Counted from the stretch's first letter, positions 17,503 through 25,960 are shown. The stretch: DNA of 38,157 bases from JANNWF01 sp038205755 (GCA_038205755.1 JBBRBN010000036.1:1-38157), one strand, 5' to 3'. A program made the numbers and translations. The notes: generated by a model from the sequence alone, not told the origin.

Positions 17503-19062
17503 ATGAGCGACTCAGCAAGCGACTACGTCAGAATCTTCGACACCACGCTGCGCGACGGCGAGCAGTCGCCCGGCTGCTCGATGACCACGGCGCAAAAGCT
17601 GACGATGGCGTCTGCGTTGGTGGACCTTGGGGTGGATGTGATCGAAGCTGGCTTCGCCGCCGCCAGTCCGGATGACTTTGCGGCGGTGTCCGCCATCGCT
17701 GCGCAGGTCAAGGGCAGCGGCGTGGCGGCGCTGGCGCGCAGCCAGCGGCACGACATAGAGCGCGCCGCGGCAGCGCTCGAGAAAGCCGAGAAGCCGCGCA
17801 TCCATGTGTTCATCGCCAGCAGCGATATCCACCTGACCCACAAGCTGCGCATGAGCCGGACCGAGGCGCTGGACGCGGCGGCGGCGGCAGTCGAGCTGGC
17901 CCGCACCTATTGCGACGACGTCGAGTTCTCGGCCGAAGACGCTTCGCGCTCCGAGCCGGCCTATCTGGCGGAGATGCTGAGCGCGGTGGTCGATGCCGGT
18001 GCCCGCACCTTGAACGTGCCCGACACCGTGGGCTACGCGATTCCCTCGCAGTACGGCGCGCTGTTCGCCTTCCTGCGTGAGCACGTGCGCGGCATCGAGA
18101 AGGCGGTACTGTCGTGCCATTGCCATGACGACCTGGGACTGGCCGTCGCCAACTCGCTGGCCGCGATCGAGAATGGCGCGCGGCAGGTCGAATGCACCAT
18201 CAATGGTATCGGCGAGCGCGCCGGCAATGCGGCGCTCGAAGAGATCGTGATGGCGCTGCGCACGCGCAATCCGCATTACGGCGTCAGCACGCGCATCCGC
18301 ACCCAGAAGCTGTACCCGACCTCGCGCAAGCTGGCCTCGATCACCGGCAGCCTGGTCGCCCGCAACAAGGCCCTCGTTGGCGACAACGCGTTCGCGCACG
18401 AGAGCGGCATCCATCAGCACGGCATGCTGCGCCATCGGGAAACCTACGAGATCATGGCGCCGGAAGATGTCGGTGTGTCGCGCTCGCAGCTGGTTCTTGG
18501 CAAGCACAGCGGTCGCGCGGCCTTGACTGATCGCCTGCGCGAGCTGGGCTTTGAACTGCAGGAGGCCGCGCTGAACCAGGCCTTCGCCAGCTTCAAGACG
18601 CTGGCCGACAAGAAGAAGGAAGTGTTCGACGCCGATCTGGAGGCAATCGCGCTTGGCTCGACCGGTTCTGAGACTGGTCCGTGGCGACTGTTGGCCCTGC
18701 AGATCCAGGGTGCCATCGGGCGCGATGCGGTGCCCTCGGCCAGCGTGCGCGTGGGGCACGAGGACGGCCGTATCGTGACTGAGGCGGCCGTCGGCGACGG
18801 CCCCGTGCACGCCATCTTTGCCTCGATCGAACGCGCCACCGGCGTCGACGTCACTCTCCGCCAGTATCAGGTGCGTTCGCTGTCCACCGGTGAGGATGCG
18901 CAGGGCGAAGCGCGCGTTGACGTCACCGTCGACGGCCGCGAGTATCGCGGTCGCGCGGTCAGCACCGACATTCTCGAAGCCAGCGCGCTGGCGCTGGTCG
19001 AAGTCATCAATCGAATCGAACGACGCAATGCGCTGCAGGCGCGTGAGGCGGCGGCGGCGTGA
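17503..19062 (+). CDS. leuA: 2-isopropylmalate synthase
   Basis: 519 residues. The catalytic TIM barrel opens with F-D-T-T-L-R-D-G-E-Q (12-21) and carries the metal ligands of S-C-H-C-H-D-D-L-G and N-G-I-G-E-R-A-G-N. The C-terminal LeuA-dimer regulatory domain (from about 390) is present, so Leu feedback inhibition is expected. The enzyme condenses acetyl-CoA with 2-oxoisovalerate, the first committed step to leucine. ATG 17503 has GGAG eight bases upstream; the frame is open further into ilvC but only as a shadow. It is followed by 251 bp of low-complexity repeats before ilvE. Confidence 0.96.
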   Translation: MSDSASDYVRIFDTTLRDGEQSPGCSMTTAQKLTMASALVDLGVDVIEAGFAAASPDDFAAVSAIAAQVKGSGVAALARSQRHDIERAAAALEKAEKPRIHVFIASSDIHLTHKLRMSRTEALDAAAAAVELARTYCDDVEFSAEDASRSEPAYLAEMLSAVVDAGARTLNVPDTVGYAIPSQYGALFAFLREHVRGIEKAVLSCHCHDDLGLAVANSLAAIENGARQVECTINGIGERAGNAALEEIVMALRTRNPHYGVSTRIRTQKLYPTSRKLASITGSLVARNKALVGDNAFAHESGIHQHGMLRHRETYEIMAPEDVGVSRSQLVLGKHSGRAALTDRLRELGFELQEAALNQAFASFKTLADKKKEVFDADLEAIALGSTGSETGPWRLLALQIQGAIGRDAVPSASVRVGHEDGRIVTEAAVGDGPVHAIFASIERATGVDVTLRQYQVRSLSTGEDAQGEARVDVTVDGREYRGRAVSTDILEASALALVEVINRIERRNALQAREAAAA

Positions 19063-19313
19063 GGGGGCTCGGGGGTCAGGGCTCAGAGATCAGGGCTTAG
19101 GGCTCAAAGATCAGAGATCAGGGCTCGCGGCTCAGGGCTCGGGGAAAGCCGCTGCTCGGACACCGCGGCGCTGCCTGAGCCCTGAGCCCTCGGCCCTGCC
19201 CCGCTCCCCAACTTCCAACTTCCAAGTTTTAAGTTTTAAGTTCCAATTTCCAAGTTCCAACTTCCAATTTCCAGTTCCAATCCCTTCACCACTCCTCCCT
19301 CCCGGAGCCTCGC
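19063..19313 (+). repeat. two low-complexity repeat tracts between leuA and ilvE
   Basis: The first tract (about 19065-19200) is built from variants of AGGGCTCAGAGATCA and GGGCTCAGGG. One GGCTCAGGGCTC copy (from about 19130) and GAGCCCTGAGCC (about 19175) can form a 12-bp long-range stem. The second tract (19209-19280) consists of CTTCCAA, TTCCAAGTT and TTTTAAG variants. Neither codes for anything recognisable. Such tracts are common spacers in Xanthomonadaceae-type genomes. Confidence 0.7.
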
Positions 19314-20288
19314 ATGAAAACCTCCAAGTACATCTGGTTCAACGGCCGACTGGTGCCTTGGGCGGATGCATCCGTCCACGTGATGTCGCACGGCTTGCAC
19401 TACGGCTCGTCGGTGTTTGAGGGCATTCGCTGCTATGCCACACCCAACGGGCCGGCGATTTTTCGCCTCGGCGATCACACCGCGCGGCTGTTCGAATCCG
19501 CGCGCATTTATCGAATGAAGCTGGCCTTCGATGAAGCGCAAATCTCCGAAGCCTGCCGCGCCACCGTGCGTGAAAACGGTCTCGGCGCGGCCTATCTGCG
19601 GCCCATCGCGTTTCGCGGATTCGCTGGCTTCGGTCTGGCAGCGCCCGAGAACGGGCCGGTGGAAGTGGCGATTGCCGCCATCGAATTTGGCGCCTATCTG
19701 GGCGAAGAAGGCCTCCGCCAAGGCATCGACGTCTGCGTATCGAGCTGGAACCGCGCGGCGCCGAACACGTTCCCGACGTCCGCCAAGGCCGGCGGCAACT
19801 ATCTGAACTCCCAGCTCATCGCGCTGGAAGCCAAGCGCAACGGCTTCGCCGAGGGCATCGCGCTGTCCACCGACGGCCTGCTGTCTGAAGGCAGCGGCGA
19901 AAACCTGTTCATCATCCGCAAGGGCGTGCTGTACACGCCACCGGCCGCCGCCAGCATTCTGGTCGGCATCACCCGCGATACGGTGTTCACCTTGGCCGCC
20001 GACCTGGGGTTGAAGATCGTGGAGCAAGCGCTCCCGCGCGAAATGCTCTATCTCGCCGACGAGATCTTTCTCACGGGTACCGCGGCCGAAATCACGCCAG
20101 TGCGCTCGGTGGATCGCATGCAGATCGGTGCTGGCTGCCGTGGGCCGATCACCGGGGCGCTGCAGGAAGCGTTCTTCGGCCTGTTCGACGGCCGCACGCA
20201 GGATCGCTGGGGCTGGTTGGATCACGTCAACGCCGGCGCAGTCGCTGCCGGTGGGATCGGCGAAGCCAAACTGGTTGCGGTGGCTTGA
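19314..20288 (+). CDS. ilvE: branched-chain amino acid aminotransferase
   Basis: 324 residues, PLP fold type IV. The cofactor lysine is K158 in S-A-K-A-G-G-N-Y. Also seen are H-G-L-H-Y-G-S-S-V-F-E-G-I-R at the N-terminus, the phosphate-binding E-G-S-G-E-N-L-F segment, and T-G-T-A-A-E-I-T-P-V. It carries out the final transamination to Leu, Ile and Val. GGAG sits seven bases before ATG 19314. It is co-directional with its neighbours, but repeat tracts on the 5' side and 160 bp on the 3' side separate it from them. Confidence 0.95.
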   Translation: MKTSKYIWFNGRLVPWADASVHVMSHGLHYGSSVFEGIRCYATPNGPAIFRLGDHTARLFESARIYRMKLAFDEAQISEACRATVRENGLGAAYLRPIAFRGFAGFGLAAPENGPVEVAIAAIEFGAYLGEEGLRQGIDVCVSSWNRAAPNTFPTSAKAGGNYLNSQLIALEAKRNGFAEGIALSTDGLLSEGSGENLFIIRKGVLYTPPAAASILVGITRDTVFTLAADLGLKIVEQALPREMLYLADEIFLTGTAAEITPVRSVDRMQIGAGCRGPITGALQEAFFGLFDGRTQDRWGWLDHVNAGAVAAGGIGEAKLVAVA

Positions 20289-20448
20289 TGGACTTCTCGC
20301 GAGCGCGGGACTGCGGGCCGGGGGCTGGGGGCTTGATCGCAAGCCTGCAGTGCCGCCGACACTCCATCAATCCAGTTCTCCAGCGGTCGCCCCTGACTCG
20401 TTGAGACCACACGCCGCAGTTCCAGACGACTTCGACAGGAATCGACCC

Positions 20449-21906
20449 ATGCGCCTCAGGCCCCAGTCCCCGGTCCCCAGCCCCGCTCCACCTCGAACAA
20501 TCATCGACAAACTCTGGGACGCCCACGGCGTCCGCGCCGAAACCGCTGAAGCACCGGCGATCCTGTATGTCGATCTGCACCTGGTACACGAGGTCACGTC
20601 GCCGCAGGCGTTTTCGGAGCTGCGCGAACGTGGTCTGCGGGTGCGGCGGCCGGAGCGCACGCTGGTAACGCTGGACCATTCCACGCCGACGCTGCCGGCC
20701 GATGCCAGCGGCAAGTTGCCCTACGGCGATGCCGCGGCGGAACAGCAGGTGGCGGCGCTGGAAGCCAACTGCGCGGAGTTTGGGCTGACCTTGCACGGCT
20801 TCGGTTCGGGGTCGCGCGGCGTGGTGCACGTGATGGGCCCGGAACTGGGCGCGACCCAGCCGGGCATGACCATCGTCTGCGGCGACTCGCATACCGCCAC
20901 GCACGGCGCGTTCGGCGCGCTGGCATTCGGCATCGGCACCACCGAGGTCGGCCACGTGCTGGCCACCCAATGCCTGCTGCAGCGGCGGCCAAAGACCATG
21001 GCGGTGACCGTCGACGGTCGTCTGCCGGCCGGCGTCAGCGCCAAGGATCTGATCCTGCACATCGTCGGCGCACTGGGCGTCGACGGTGGCACCGGCCACG
21101 TCATCGAGTATCGCGGCGAAGCGATCCGCGCGCTGTCGATGGAGGCACGGATGACCCTGTGCAACATGTCGATCGAAGCCGGCGCACGCGCCGGGCTGGT
21201 GGCGCCGGACCAGACCACCATCGACTGGCTGCGCGGCCGACCAATGGCGCCGCAGGGCGCCGAGTTCGATGCTGCTGCGCAGCGCTGGCAGGCGCTGGCG
21301 AGCGACACCGGTGCGCGCTTTGATCGCGAGGTCCGCGTTGATGCGTCGCAGGTTCGGCCGACCGTCACATGGGGCACCAACCCCGGCCAAGTCGTCGCCA
21401 TTGACCGTGCCGTGCCGAAGGCAACCGACGCCCAAAGCGAACGTGCACTGGCCTACATGGGCTTCACCGGCGGTGACCCGCTGGTCGGGCAGAAAGTCGA
21501 CGTGGTGTTCATCGGCTCCTGCACCAACGGCCGCCTGTCCGACCTGCGCGACGCCGCGGCCATTCTGCGCGGCCGTCGCGTGGCGTCGCACATCCGCATG
21601 CTGGTGGTGCCAGGCTCAGAGGCAGTCAAGCGCGACGCCGAAGCCGAGGGCCTACACCAGGTGTTCCTGGACGCCGGCGCGCAATGGCGCGAACCCGGCT
21701 GCTCGATGTGCATCGCGATGAACGGCGACCGCGTGGCATCCGGCGAACTCTGCGTCAGCACCAGCAACCGGAATTTTGAAGGGCGCCAAGGCCCCGGTGC
21801 CCGCACCGTGCTGGCCAGCCCTGCCACCGCCGCTGCCTGCGCCGTCGCCGGCCACATCGCCGACCCGCGGGACTTCGCACCCCTCACCCAAGAGAAGGCC
21901 GCCTGA
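20449..21906 (+). CDS. leuC: 3-isopropylmalate dehydratase large subunit
   Basis: 485 residues, aconitase family. The 4Fe-4S ligands are C358 (G-S-C-T-N-G-R), C418 and C421 (P-G-C-S-M-C). G-D-S-H-T-A-T-H-G-A-F-G and L-D-H-S-T-P-T are family motifs. With LeuD it isomerises 2- to 3-isopropylmalate. ATG 20449 has AGGA eight bases upstream. Family homology begins only at T-I-I-D-K-L-W-D-A-H (17 on); the preceding R-L-R-P-Q-S-P-V-P-S-P-A-P-P-R is encoded by a CCCCAGTCCCCGGTCCCCAG-type repeat. No other ATG, GTG or TTG near residue 17 could serve as a start, so the repeat-coded tail seems to be translated. Its stop overlaps leuD (TGATG). Confidence 0.94.
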   Translation: MRLRPQSPVPSPAPPRTIIDKLWDAHGVRAETAEAPAILYVDLHLVHEVTSPQAFSELRERGLRVRRPERTLVTLDHSTPTLPADASGKLPYGDAAAEQQVAALEANCAEFGLTLHGFGSGSRGVVHVMGPELGATQPGMTIVCGDSHTATHGAFGALAFGIGTTEVGHVLATQCLLQRRPKTMAVTVDGRLPAGVSAKDLILHIVGALGVDGGTGHVIEYRGEAIRALSMEARMTLCNMSIEAGARAGLVAPDQTTIDWLRGRPMAPQGAEFDAAAQRWQALASDTGARFDREVRVDASQVRPTVTWGTNPGQVVAIDRAVPKATDAQSERALAYMGFTGGDPLVGQKVDVVFIGSCTNGRLSDLRDAAAILRGRRVASHIRMLVVPGSEAVKRDAEAEGLHQVFLDAGAQWREPGCSMCIAMNGDRVASGELCVSTSNRNFEGRQGPGARTVLASPATAAACAVAGHIADPRDFAPLTQEKAA

Positions 21907-22496
21907 TGAGCGCCCATCTGATCAAACCGATCCGCCGCTTCGAGTCGCGTCTGGCGGTCATCGCCGGCGAGAACATCGACACCGACCAGATCATCCCGGC
22001 GCGCTTTCTTACCACCACGCAGCGCGCCGGCCTTGGCCGCCACTGCTTTGCCGACTGGCGCTACGACGGCAACGGCGATGAGCGTGCCGACTTTCCTCTG
22101 CACCGGCCGGAGCTGCGCGGCGCCGGCGTGCTGCTCGGCGGCCACAACTTCGGCTGCGGCAGCTCGCGCGAACACGCGCCCTGGGCACTGCTCGACCTCG
22201 GCATCCGGGCGGTGATCTCGACCCAGATCGCCGACATCTTCAAGAACAACTCGCTGAAGAACGGGCTGCTGCCGATCGTGGTTTCTGCTGCCGACTGGCA
22301 GCGTTTCGCTGCTGTCGAGGGACAGAAGATCGTGATCGATCTTGAGCGTGAGCGGGTGGAGTTGCCGGATGGCGTGGCGATTCCGTTCACGGTCGAAGGG
22401 TTTGCGCGGCAATGCCTGCTGCGTGGGGTTGATCAGTTGGGGTATTTGTTGGCGGAGGCATCGGCGATTGATGCGTTTGAGGCGCGGGTGGCGTGA
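21906..22496 (+). CDS. leuD: 3-isopropylmalate dehydratase small subunit
   Basis: 196 residues, slightly shorter than E. coli LeuD (201). It forms the swivelling domain of isopropylmalate isomerase: E-N-I-D-T-D-Q-I-I-P-A-R-F-L near the N-terminus, G-G-H-N-F-G-C-G-S-S-R-E-H-A-P-W-A as the substrate-binding segment, and I-F-K-N-N-S-L-K-N-G-L-L-P. ATG 21906 shares one base with the leuC stop, so the two subunits are translationally coupled. Codon choice in the last 50 codons is less GC-rich at third positions (TTG, GGT, GAT) than in the body of the gene. Confidence 0.96.
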   Translation: MSAHLIKPIRRFESRLAVIAGENIDTDQIIPARFLTTTQRAGLGRHCFADWRYDGNGDERADFPLHRPELRGAGVLLGGHNFGCGSSREHAPWALLDLGIRAVISTQIADIFKNNSLKNGLLPIVVSAADWQRFAAVEGQKIVIDLERERVELPDGVAIPFTVEGFARQCLLRGVDQLGYLLAEASAIDAFEARVA

Positions 22497-22699
22497 TGGG
22501 TTCGGCCGGGTTTGCGCCCGCGATGAAGCCGCGGGTTCGCGTCGGGCGGCAGCGGTTTTCAACAGCACGTCCTGTGCTGATGAAAACGCGCGCGCTTCCT
22601 GCGAACGCGCCTGCCGGCCTGATCTCCCGCCCGCCGCCGCTGCACAGAGGCCCCAGGTGCAAACAGCTTGCAAGCTGGCTGGCGGCTGCTTTTGCGGTC

Positions 22700-22762
22700 G
22701 TAGAGCCGAGCCTGCTCGGCTGCTGTGTACGGCGTCGCGCAGCGGAGCAAGCTCCGCTCTAC
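22700..22762. repeat. inverted pair of GTAG REP hairpins (REPIN-like)
   Basis: GTAG (22700-22703) precedes the perfect hairpin AGCCGAGC-CT-GCTCGGCT (22704-22721). Nineteen bases later comes AGCGGAGC-AA-GCTCCGCT (22741-22758) followed by CTAC (22759-22762), the same design in reverse orientation. Head-to-head REP pairs with terminal GTAG/CTAC are the known mobile unit of RAYT (REP-associated tyrosine) transposases. No RAYT gene is in this window. Confidence 0.8.
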
Positions 22763-22860
22763 CAGCGCTTGCAAAGCGCGGCTGTTGCTGTTGCCCTCGG
22801 GTCCCGTACACCGCGCCGAGCAGCGCAGGGCACGGCGCGAAGCGCCGCGCGATGTCCGGG

Positions 22861-22980
22861 TCGCCTTTCTTTTGGTTACTTTACTTTTCGTCGGGCATCC
22901 TGCCCTCCGTCCTTCGGGCCGCCGGCGGCGTTCCGGCGCGCTCCTGCGCGCCTTGTGGCGAGTCAAAAAAAGTGAATCGC
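22861..22980. repeat. degenerate inverted-repeat element
   Basis: CGCCTTTCTTTTGGTTACTT (from 22862) and GTCAAAAAAAGTGAATCGC (22962-22980) are roughly complementary ends around a GC-rich core with CCGCCGGCGG. The pattern resembles a widespread proteobacterial intergenic repeat with TTTCTTTTGGTTACTTT ends. The match to that family is from memory. Confidence 0.45.
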
Positions 22981-23150
22981 ACACCGCTGACCGAGCGAAG
23001 CGAAGGCGGGTGCGAAGCACCGAAGCGGGCGAAACCTTGCGACACCGCAACCACGGGCGAGAGAAGCCAGACCCTGACTTCCATCGAATCAACCTATTGA
23101 AAAGTTCACCGCAACACCAAACCGAATCCCACCAAACCTGAAAGCCGAAA

Positions 23151-24227
23151 ATGCACTCCCACATCACCCTCCTCCCCGGCGACGGCATCGGCCCCGAAGT
23201 GATCGCCCAGGGACGCCTGCTGCTGGAAGCGATCGCCACTCAGTACGGCCACAGTTTCAGCATTGAAGAGGCCCACATCGGTGGCTGCGCGATCGATGCG
23301 TGCGGCGATCCTTTGCCGCCCGCCACCATCGCGGCCTGCCAGCGTGCTGATGCCGTGCTGCTGGGTGCGGTCGGTGGTCCGCAGTGGTCGGATCCGAATG
23401 CGCCGGTGCGGCCCGAACAGGGGCTGCTGATGCTGCGCGCAACCTTGGGCGTGTTTGCCAATCTGCGACCGGTCAAGCCGCATCCGGCCGGCGCGCACAA
23501 ATCACCCATCAAGGCCGAACTGCTGGAGAACGTCGACCTGATTTTTGTTCGCGAGCTGACCGGCGGTGTCTATTTCGGAGCAAAGCAGAAGGGCGCGGAC
23601 TTTGCTGTCGACGAATGCCGCTACACGGTCGCCGAGATCGAGCGCGTGACGCGGCGTGCGGCCGAGCTGGCGCGTGCGCGGCGCGGCAAGCTGACCCAGG
23701 TCGACAAGGCCAACGTGCTGGAGACCTCGCGGCTGTGGCGCAGTACGGTGACCCGGATCATGCGTGACGAGTATCCGGACGTGCAGGTCGAGCACCTGCT
23801 GGTCGATGCGATGGCAATGTATCTGCTGACCCGCCCGGCCGATTTCGACGTGATCCTGACCGAAAACCTGTTCGGTGACATCCTGACCGACGAAGCTGCC
23901 GTGCTGGCGGGCTCGATGGGTCTGCTGCCTTCGGCATCGCTGGGTGCCGGGCGCGTCGGCCTGTATGAGCCGATCCACGGCTCGGCGCCGGATATCGCCG
24001 GCAAGGGCATCGCCAATCCCTACGCCACGCTGCTTTCCGTGGCGCTGCTGCTGCGCCATTCGCTGGGTCTTGAGGCAGAGGCCGCGGCAGTCGAGGCGGC
24101 GGTATCGCAGGCACTGGACGACGGCGTGCTTACCCGCGATCTGACTGGCATCAACCCGGTCAGCACCGAAACGGCAGGCGCAGCGGTAATTGTTCGACTG
24201 CCCTCTACCGTGCTGCAGACAGCGTGA
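23151..24227 (+). CDS. leuB: 3-isopropylmalate dehydrogenase
   Basis: 358 residues of the isocitrate/isopropylmalate dehydrogenase family. It shows L-P-G-D-G-I-G-P-E-V at the N-terminus, the substrate arginines around L-R-P-V-K-P and R-E-L-T-G-G-V-Y-F-G, D-K-A-N-V-L, the metal-binding D-I-L-T-D-E-A segment and the NAD-binding G-L-Y-E-P-I-H-G-S-A-P-D-I-A-G. It oxidises and decarboxylates 3-isopropylmalate to the oxo acid of leucine. The ATG has only a weak GAAAG before it. A 654-bp repeat-filled gap separates it from leuD, so an internal promoter or long read-through is required. The stop overlaps ilvA (GTGA). Confidence 0.96.
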   Translation: MHSHITLLPGDGIGPEVIAQGRLLLEAIATQYGHSFSIEEAHIGGCAIDACGDPLPPATIAACQRADAVLLGAVGGPQWSDPNAPVRPEQGLLMLRATLGVFANLRPVKPHPAGAHKSPIKAELLENVDLIFVRELTGGVYFGAKQKGADFAVDECRYTVAEIERVTRRAAELARARRGKLTQVDKANVLETSRLWRSTVTRIMRDEYPDVQVEHLLVDAMAMYLLTRPADFDVILTENLFGDILTDEAAVLAGSMGLLPSASLGAGRVGLYEPIHGSAPDIAGKGIANPYATLLSVALLLRHSLGLEAEAAAVEAAVSQALDDGVLTRDLTGINPVSTETAGAAVIVRLPSTVLQTA

Positions 24228-25960
24228 GCACCAACCCGCCGCTGACGCAAAAGCCCCTCTCCCCGCGGGAGCCGGGTGGGGGTGAGGATTCGGAATCGCT
24301 TGATCGTCCAGACGCGACGCGTCGCGATCATCCGTACCCATCCGGCATCGACGCAGACTCCGGCGAACGTGTCGCAGAGCGCGCTGCTCGTACCCTCATC
24401 CCAATCCCTCTCCCGCAGGCAGACGCACTCAACCCGGCCACCATTGATCGCGCTGCTTGGCTGCGCGCGATTCTCACCGCGCCGGTATACGACGTTGCTC
24501 GCCGCACGCCGCTCGACGCGGCGCCGCGGATTTCGCAGCGGATCGGCAACAACGTGCTGCTGAAGCGCGAGGATCTGCAGCCGGTGTTCTCGTTCAAGCT
24601 GCGCGGCGCTTATGCACGTCTGGCCCAGCTGTCGGCCGACCAGCGCGCGCGCGGGGTGCTGGCGATCTCGGCCGGCAACCACGCCCAGGGCGTGGCGCTG
24701 GGCGCGCGTCAGCTGGGCATCGACGCCACCATCGTGATGCCGGCAACGACACCACGCATCAAGGTGGAAGCGGTCGAGGCGCTGGGTGCGCGGATCGTGC
24801 TGCACGGCGACAGCTACGACGATGCGGCGACTCACGGCCGCGCGCTGGCCGAGCGCGAAGGCCGAACACTAATACATCCCTATGACGACCCGGCGGTGAT
24901 TGCCGGCCAGGGCACCGTGGCGATGGAGCTGCTGGCCCAGCGGCACGGCAAGCTGGATGCCGTGTTCATTCCGGTCGGCGGCGGCGGACTGTGTGCCGGC
25001 ATGTCGGTGTACCTGAAGTCGCTTGACCCCAGCATCCGGGTGATCGCGGTGGAGCCGGACGATGCCGCCTGCCTGCAGGCGGCGCTGGTCGCCGGCCAGC
25101 CGGTTCGGCTGGAGCAGATTGGTCTGTTCGTCGATGGCTGCGCGGTGCGCCAGATCGGCAGCGAGACCTTCGCGGTGCTGCGCGAATGCGTCGATGAGGT
25201 GGTCACCGTCGATGCCGATCAGGTCTGCGCCGCTATCCGCGACGTGTTCGAAGACACTCGCAGCATCGTCGAGCCGGCCGGCGCGCTGGCGGTGGCCGGC
25301 CTGAAGCGCTGGGCGACCGAGAACAGCGCGTCCGACCAGACCCTGGTCGCCATCCTGTCCGGCGCCAACATGAACTTTGATCGGCTCGGCCACATCGCCG
25401 AGCGCGCCGGGATTGGCGAACAGAACGAAGCGCTGTTCGGCGTAACGATTCCCGAGCACCCGGGCAGCTTTCTTGACTTTTGCCGCTGCATTGGCCGGCG
25501 TGCCATTACCGAGTTCAACTACCGCTTTCACGCCAGGACGGCGGCTCAGGTGTATGTCGGCGTGGCGCTGAAAGGCGGCAGCGCCGAGCGGCTGGCCGTG
25601 CGGCAGGCGCTCGAGGACGGTGGCTTTGCGGTGGCCGACTACACCGACAGCGAGGTGGCGCGGCTGCACGTTCGCCACCTGGTGGGCGGCCCAGCGTCGG
25701 GGCTGGGTCGTGAGCGGCTGTTCCGATTCGAGTTCCCCGAACGCCCGGGCGCCCTGCTGCAGTTTCTCGAAACGCTTGGCACTCGGTGGAACATCAGCCT
25801 GTTCCACTACCGCAACCACGGCGCCGCCTATGGCCGGGTGCTGGCCGGTTTCGAAGTGAACCCCATTGACGATGGCGCATTCGAGGCCGATCTGGAGCGG
25901 CTGGGCTTCTGGCGAATGGAAGAAACCGAGAATCCGGCGCTACGCCAGTTTGTGGGTTGA
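24224..25960 (+). CDS. ilvA: threonine ammonia-lyase, biosynthetic, with repeat-derived N-terminal insertion
   Basis: 578 residues, about 64 more than E. coli IlvA. The PLP lysine is K125 (S-F-K-L-R-G-A-Y), equivalent to E. coli K62. S-A-G-N-H-A-Q-G and P-V-G-G-G-G-L follow, then two ACT-like regulatory domains (V-T-I-P-E-H-P-G-S-F; F-E-F-P-E-R-P-G-A-L-L), so Ile feedback control is expected. It deaminates threonine to 2-oxobutyrate. GTG 24224 overlaps the leuB stop (GTGA) and is probably the ancestral start. Residues about 10-65 are encoded by an inverted-repeat element (24249-24417); without them the length matches the family. A CCCGCC/GGCGGG stem 6 bases after the stop may end the operon. 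Confidence 0.94.
   Translation: MSTNPPLTQKPLSPREPGGGEDSESLDRPDATRRDHPYPSGIDADSGERVAERAARTLIPIPLPQADALNPATIDRAAWLRAILTAPVYDVARRTPLDAAPRISQRIGNNVLLKREDLQPVFSFKLRGAYARLAQLSADQRARGVLAISAGNHAQGVALGARQLGIDATIVMPATTPRIKVEAVEALGARIVLHGDSYDDAATHGRALAEREGRTLIHPYDDPAVIAGQGTVAMELLAQRHGKLDAVFIPVGGGGLCAGMSVYLKSLDPSIRVIAVEPDDAACLQAALVAGQPVRLEQIGLFVDGCAVRQIGSETFAVLRECVDEVVTVDADQVCAAIRDVFEDTRSIVEPAGALAVAGLKRWATENSASDQTLVAILSGANMNFDRLGHIAERAGIGEQNEALFGVTIPEHPGSFLDFCRCIGRRAITEFNYRFHARTAAQVYVGVALKGGSAERLAVRQALEDGGFAVADYTDSEVARLHVRHLVGGPASGLGRERLFRFEFPERPGALLQFLETLGTRWNISLFHYRNHGAAYGRVLAGFEVNPIDDGAFEADLERLGFWRMEETENPALRQFVG
24249..24417. repeat. MITE-like inverted-repeat element inside ilvA
   Basis: The left arm (about 24265-24287) and the reverse complement of the right arm (about 24392-24417) share GCGGGAG--GG--GGG-TGAGG, roughly three quarters of 23 positions. 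The outer ends read AAAGCCCCTCTCCCC and, on the far side, CCCTCTCCCGC, the look of a common intergenic repeat. The core contains the palindrome GCGACGCGTCGC (24314-24325). At about 168 bp (56 codons) it keeps the ilvA frame and brings no stop. Confidence 0.65.

Larger units (their letters stand above)
22497..23150. other. 654-bp gene-free stretch with repeat elements
   Basis: Open frames exist on both strands, but none has recognisable homology or a ribosome site. The frames also run straight through palindromes, so I call it non-coding. It contains a GTAG-type REP pair (22700-22762), a short CAGCAC/GTGCTG hairpin near 22564-22580, a GGCGCG/CGCCGC hairpin near 22838, and a degenerate TTTCTTTTGGTTACTTT...AAAAAAAGTGAATCGC inverted-repeat unit (22861-22980). 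The last 60 bases before leuB are A/C-rich and could hold an internal promoter, but no clear boxes were seen. Confidence 0.6.

Noticed and set aside
22342..23239. Several long open frames on both strands in the leuD-leuB gap
   Set aside because: They run through REP hairpins and other repeats, have no ribosome sites, and show no recognisable protein. Long chance frames are normal at this GC content.
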